Of a stretch of DNA of 64,000 nucleotides, positions 58,784 to 64,000 are shown one piece after another (positions within the stretch are counted from its first letter, which is position 1; every line of letters begins with the position of its first letter). A model generated the notes under the pieces. It made no database searches. It was not told the origin of the DNA and worked only from the letters and a program-made list of their open reading frames with translations. Source of the stretch: Larix kaempferi (lineage: Eukaryota > Streptophyta > Pinopsida > Pinales > Pinaceae); contig BSBM01000372.1 of the NCBI GenBank assembly GCA_027924585.1, positions 5,501,001 to 5,565,000 of the forward strand. Direction: 5' to 3'. A program made the translations under genes and the position numbers.

Positions 58784-59500
58784 TAGGATGATGATTGAAT
58801 GGAAATAAAGAGAGCACGGTATGATAGACAATCAAAGTGCAAGGAGATTTGGCCGCCAAACAAGCTCTCCAAATATGTGCAATTTATAAGTTACGGAACA
58901 TTGATAGAATGATGGAACAACCTATATTGCTCCAAATGATAATTAACTAATGGGATCTAAACATAGAGGCCTTCAACTTGTATGAGCAACCTCTAAAAAT
59001 TCAGGTTGATGACATCTATTTCACTACTGGATTGTCTTGCCAAGGAAAGGTGGTCAACCTTAGGACTCTGGGAGACGGTGGTGGGATGAATATTGAGGCA
59101 TACATTGCGGAATATTGTATTCCAGACACACAAAAGGAAGTGAGTGAAGTCCCAATCAAGGCTATCTAGAGCCTAAGTTTGAAGATCATTACACTAGTAC
59201 TTTCTTGAATATTAGGTTCGATTGATCTTCATCAGGATTCTAGACCCCTTATGTTCTATGCAGTAGAGTTTTTGAGACCAACTGTCTATGATTGGTGTAC
59301 CTCTCTATTGGAAAAAATGAAAATCCAACTCAATTAATACAAACTTGGGAGAGCAAAGAACTTTGTATTTTCTAGTATGTTGTGTAGTTTCTTCTTTGAG
59401 AGGGTTCTAGGCCTTAGTTTGAGGGTAGAATTCCCTCCTCATAGTCTATGCGATCTATCCCATACACATTGGACTGATATTATGAGGCGGTTGGGAGGTT
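58784..59500 (+). pseudogene. Degenerate coding fragment, possibly plant-mobile-domain-like
   Basis: A readable protein-like stretch in one main frame with stops and a probable frameshift: FNLYEQPLKIQVDDIYFTTG, LSCQGKVVNLRTLG, GGGMNIEAYIAEYC and VSEVPIKAI, a stop, then SRPLMFYAVEFLRPTVYDWC, and SMLCSFFFERVLGLSLRVEF. The VDDIYFTTGLS phrase and layout recall the plant mobile domain / aminotransferase-like proteins linked to transposons, but I cannot confirm this by reading. The open piece 58978-59169 is its best part. It lies just outside element 3 and may belong to the older repeat that element 3 entered. Confidence 0.45.
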
Positions 59501-61010
59501 GTAGAGTGCTTGTCACCTACCCAAATTTCAGAAATTATTATTTTATTTGCAAAATACTTTATGTTAAATTTAATTACAAAGTTTTGTAATTATGATCAGT
59601 TTTGATCAAGGATGAATGTAATTATTGATTATTATTATTTAAATCAATTAATTAGGAGACAAACACCCAAGGGGACTATTAAATGAGTGTTCACTGACCC
59701 ACTAGGAGGAATGGAAGCTGTTGGAAGGTATGGGACAGATGGCAACAATTGCATCACACCACTAGCTATTGGTTATGGGACAACTACCCCTAAAAATGTG
59801 GCATTATCCCCCAGGTGGAAGGAGTGAGCAAGAAGCTCATTTAATGACCCAATAACAACTGAAAAAGGCCTAGGCAACCTACAAAATGCAAATTCGAATT
59901 GAGCAGGCAGCTCTTACATAATATTTTATGTAGAAATATTTCCTCATGTGCATCAGTTGATCACTGAGAGATTCGAATAGGGAGGCTAATTGTGAGTGCA
60001 ATCTTAAGTCTGCATATTGCTGAGAAGGACCAGAGATGCTAGTGTAGGTCTATTGGACTGCTAGTTCTTGAAGATTCAACAGTTGGTACTACTACAAGTG
60101 GAGATCCTAATTCCTAAAGTTTCTTCCTCCTGGTGGTTCAGTGAACAAGCTTGGGGGTCCTAAGGAAAGTACTTGACTATCTTCAGGAATTGGATGGGTG
60201 GAACAGTCTTCTTGGGATGTTTGTTTCCCTACAGATTTACCCAAGTTTTTACAAATTTTCTAATTTATCTCAGCTAATAGTTCTATTCTGTATAGTTAGT
60301 AATCTCTATTTTTTGTTTCAAAAAATATTCTAATTCTAAATTTGTTTAAAGTCTGAATGTTAAAGTTTAATGATGAATTGGAATTGATAAACCAATATCT
60401 ATATTTTTCCACATGTTGTTTTATGCATCGTACTCTAGTATAGATATGCAAATTAAGAATAGATTACAGGATAGGCAATTTGACATTGAATTCGATAGAT
60501 AAAGATAGTAATTATATGTTTATCAGTTTCTGTCCTACAATTAATAATAATAGAAAGTTTTGTACAATACTTAAATATTATAGAATATTTCATTATTTCT
60601 AGTTTAAACAAACATCGTTTATTTCCTGTATAATATATTGTAAACTCTTATCTCTACTATGTACATAAGAAACAAATAAAATTCAAAGTTTTCTTACATC
60701 ATATTATATCTGCATTGTAAATAGACTTGCTACAAATAGATAAATGTGTTGATTAGGAATGAAAGTTACAAATTATAGTCAATACACTTTTCACACACAC
60801 ATTGTGGTTTTCATCACTAAATTACTGATAGAATAATTTCCTATGATCATACAAGTATTATCAGAACTATAATCAAAGGAAATGTAAGACCTATATTATC
60901 TTCACTTATCATTTCACTTTTCAAATTGCATGTATTATTCATTATGAATGTTGTAATATCTATTATATTACGAACTGCATATATGTACAAAAACATAGTA
61001 TCCTATCAAC
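59501..61010. other. AT-rich intergenic DNA, no gene seen
   Basis: 59690-60130 is less AT-rich and may be part of an old repeat; no domain found. The rest is AT-rich. Confidence 0.5.
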
Positions 61011-63794
61011 TGTAAAAACCCTAGATCACATTTTTCCAGGTTTCTATTATTATTATCAATAGAATCTTGAACACGATTTGTATATCCACATTTAAAATTA
61101 CAATACAAAACCTAGTTCATCATAAGGGTTATTTTACAATTACATAGATAATATCTTTTACGATTCAAGAATGAAATTTGAATTCGGGCGTGACCCTATT
61201 CTATTTCTTTTCAAACAAAAAAAACATTACATCGTTTATAGATTTACAGAGTTATCGTCCACGACAATCATTTAAACCCTGGCCTAGTTCGAAAATCATG
61301 ATATCTACCTACATCACACAAACCCATAGTACAAACGAATTACATAGAATGATTCATCATAATTTTTTTTATCGAAGAGAAAAGCTTTGTATCCACTGTA
61401 ATCGAGCCTCGGCTCCACTTATCTTTTTATAACTTAAACAAACAAGTTGTGCTCAAATCTTCCAACTTCAAGAAGGGTAAATGATGTTCTCAGAAAACAA
61501 AAATGATTACAACATGTTTCCAAACGAAAACACATAGGGTTTAAACCCAAACTATAAACATTTCAAAAACAAATCCAAGTCACCCTCAGTATTGACGAAG
61601 TAACAAAACTTCTAGTCCGACAAGATAGACCTCAAAGTTTAAGACAAGGTAACATATAAACAAACGAAGGGCATAACCCTATACAAACATCGCTTGGTTA
61701 AACAGAAAGGTCTTTAACGTTTTTCATCTGACAGACATTGCCGAAGCATGGTTTAAGATTGGTTTTTCATCCTCTTAAACCCACTTCAACCACAGTCGAA
61801 AGGTTCCTACGAGGGTTTTATACCCCGAGCTTACCCGGAATGGGAGCACGCCCTTTTTCCCTTCCAAAACTTTGCTCAAGTCATATCTTCAAGCCTACAA
61901 CTGACAAAACAATAGCTTGGAGTTATATGACTGTTTTATGTCAAACAATAAAATGGAATGCAAACAAAGAATCATTATTGCATTCCGAGCATACTTACCA
62001 AGCAGATAAGTTCTTCATATTCACCAGTTAAATGATGAATTCCTCACTATAAACGAGACAAGGTACCTCTGTCATTTTTCACCATGGTGTGTTTTCTCAC
62101 TCAAACTAAAATGAAAAGCTTAAAACTATCAAACCATTGATACTTTAAACCAGAGACCCATTCTGTTAACACGACGCCATTACAGTGGAAGAAAAAATGC
62201 AACACCAACCCTGAACTACAGGCCTCGAGGTCAAACCTCTTACAAAATGTCTATACCCTAGAAATTCGGTAGCCTGTCGGCCACACAGACCGAAACAATA
62301 GAACAATGAACGAATTTCCAATCTCATAAACCAAATCAACGACAAAAGTTAGGGTTGCAATCTAACTGTCCAAACTCATCACCATCAATGATCACAATAG
62401 CGCCAGCAAATAGCATTGGGACGAGCAACATCTACATTTAATGCCCCACTCCTCAATACAAGATTGGCAATGCCATTATGGCATACGGAGGACCGATCAA
62501 CAACCACTTCGAAGGCGTTTCAAAACATTTAACCCTTACACAGTGACAAGCACAGAGACTATTTCATCGATTTCATGTTACGTGGATCGTTGGAAAATCC
62601 ATGTCAGCTGGGGTGGTGTGCCAAGTTTTAATGTAGGATCGATACTCGATCTCCACGAAAACTCGAGGCATACGCCATTTATTGAACCATCAAATCACCA
62701 CCCTGCCAATTTAATTGCATGTCACTGCAATCGAATTATACGAAATAGTTCCATTTGATATTCATAATTTTAAAAACCATTAATGATTTCATTGTATAGT
62801 AGATATTAGTTCCAATGTTTACGATCGTATTTATTATATCAAGGCTTAAGTTTAGCCATATATATATTAAGTTTCGATTTGCATATTAATTATAATATTG
62901 TAGATTTCCACTTATATAATGAATATTTTTGCAATTACAAAACTATTATATAGAATAACAAATCTATAAGATTTGTATGGTTAATATATTAACCATAGTT
63001 TTCCATTTCTTCCATTATAAATTAATATTAATGTAGGAGTTTACATTTTTCAACGAATGATTTGTAACTAGCATAAAAACCATGCTATGGTTATAAACTG
63101 CATACCCTAACCTTTATTACAATGCATCTGATGGTTGATAGTACAATCACGATGCTAATACTTTACAAGTATTAGTTATTTAAGACGATGACCACAACCA
63201 AGCTAGAATTACATCTTTGTCTTATGACGACAACTTAAACAACATGTACCCTTTCTAAGACGTTACTATTATCGACTTTATAATCAATTAAGATAGTGTT
63301 GAGAAACTAGGAAGTAAAACTAAACCATCATACCTGTAGATACTTGTTTTCATAAAAGAATTCATAATTTTTCTATTTGATGATTGAATTGAATTATACA
63401 CGTACTTTTAACTACACAGTCATTGAACCTTTTTCCTATCATCTGCACATAGAATATTCAAGTGCATTAGTGTTGCAGCTAAGTAAACTCCAAGGTACCT
63501 CATAGGACACCCTTATACATCAAAAGTCAAACTGTCAATATCTTTGCAAAAGAAAAGTGTCACATTTTATTTCCAATCTGTTAGCTCAATTGTCATCATA
63601 ATCATGTTACTAATTATTGTGTTAAATTTGTCACTGTAATATTGCTGCTAAACAAAAATTAAAGTATGTTTATTACTAACAAATTTTCAATTAAAGCTGT
63701 CGTAATCAACAATTATTATTTCCACAATTATAATTATCATAATTAATGTTGTTATTAAAAATTTTAAATTTTTATGAAAATTCGGGATGTTACA
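61011..63794 (+). repeat. Possible Ty3/gypsy-type LTR
   Basis: The right end CGGGATGTTACA at 63783-63794 is a typical plant gypsy LTR terminus, like the end of the solo LTR at 34568. TGTAAAAACCCTAGATC at 61011 is the best candidate start. The body has no coding domain. No 5-bp duplication fits (TCAAC before, GTGCC after), so the left end is uncertain and the element may be truncated. The open frames inside (61178-61432, 61738-62031, 62441-62758) match nothing I know. Confidence 0.35.
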
Positions 63795-64000
63795 GTGCCC
63801 TCTCAATATCATGATGACTTTTTCTACTGATGGCAATGACACGTGATTGTCATTGATGACTGTCCATATGAGGGTATAGAATTTTGTGGAGATAGAGACA
63901 TGACATTACCACCAAGGTCCTCCTTCACGGATATTCGTAAGGATTATTTTGGTTTTTTAAATATTTGATTCTTTTGTATTTTTTAAGTTCTAAGAATGAC

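Overview
The window reads as intergenic, repeat-filled nuclear DNA of a seed plant with a large genome. Every coding trace I can place belongs to a plant retroelement family: Ty1/copia gag-pol, L1-type LINEs with DUF4283 ORF1 proteins, a tRNA-derived SINE, and a solo LTR with Ty3/gypsy-like ends. I see no intact host gene. A gymnosperm is plausible (nested old copia elements, long LTRs, large AT-rich gaps), but that is inference and not proven by the sequence.

Layout. 1-889 (minus) is the 5' part of a LINE ORF1, followed by its GC-richer 5' region to about 1640. 1641-6547 is AT-rich with small tandem duplications. 6817-8037, 17135-18363 and 25501-25935 are three pieces of one ancestral CT-rich array containing TA tracts and telomere-like CCCTAA motifs. 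Two copia elements split it: element 1 (8038-17129, plus, about 2.05 kb LTRs, TSD TATAT) and element 2 (18364-25500, minus, about 0.6 kb LTRs, TSD CTCTC). 27247 to about 36348 is a three-level nest. Element 5 (minus LTR pair) contains copia element 4 (28868-35507, plus), which in turn contains a 1.63 kb solo LTR (32935-34568). A SINE lies at 36916-37159. A full-length L1-type LINE spans 37911-44701 with a 13-bp TSD, and ORF2 carries a single in-frame stop. 48555-49966 is a roughly 707-bp tandem duplication. Element 3 (51386-58463, plus, TSD CAAAT) belongs to the same family as element 2. A degenerate coding fragment follows at 58784-59500, and the right end carries a possible second gypsy-type LTR.

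Most interesting. Elements 2 and 3 are two separate insertions of one internally deleted copia family. Both lack gag, protease, integrase and the RT core, and keep only the end of RT and RNase H. Both carry, between RNase H and the 3' LTR, the same ordered set of tandem arrays. The first array (87/66-bp units in one copy, 88/43-bp in the other) has units containing the same short inverted repeats: constant stems, variable loops, and one paired change (GGAC/GTCC to GAAC/GTTC) in the first unit of both copies. This looks like selection or constraint on RNA structure in a trans-mobilised element. It is the best candidate here for something undescribed.

Relative ages, from differences counted by eye between LTR pairs: element 3 is youngest (about 9 in 554), then element 2 (about 25 in 602), then elements 1 and 4 (roughly one in ten over the stretches compared). 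Many polyprotein stops look like CAA/CAG to TAA/TAG or TGG to TAG, as expected for silenced, methylated copies.
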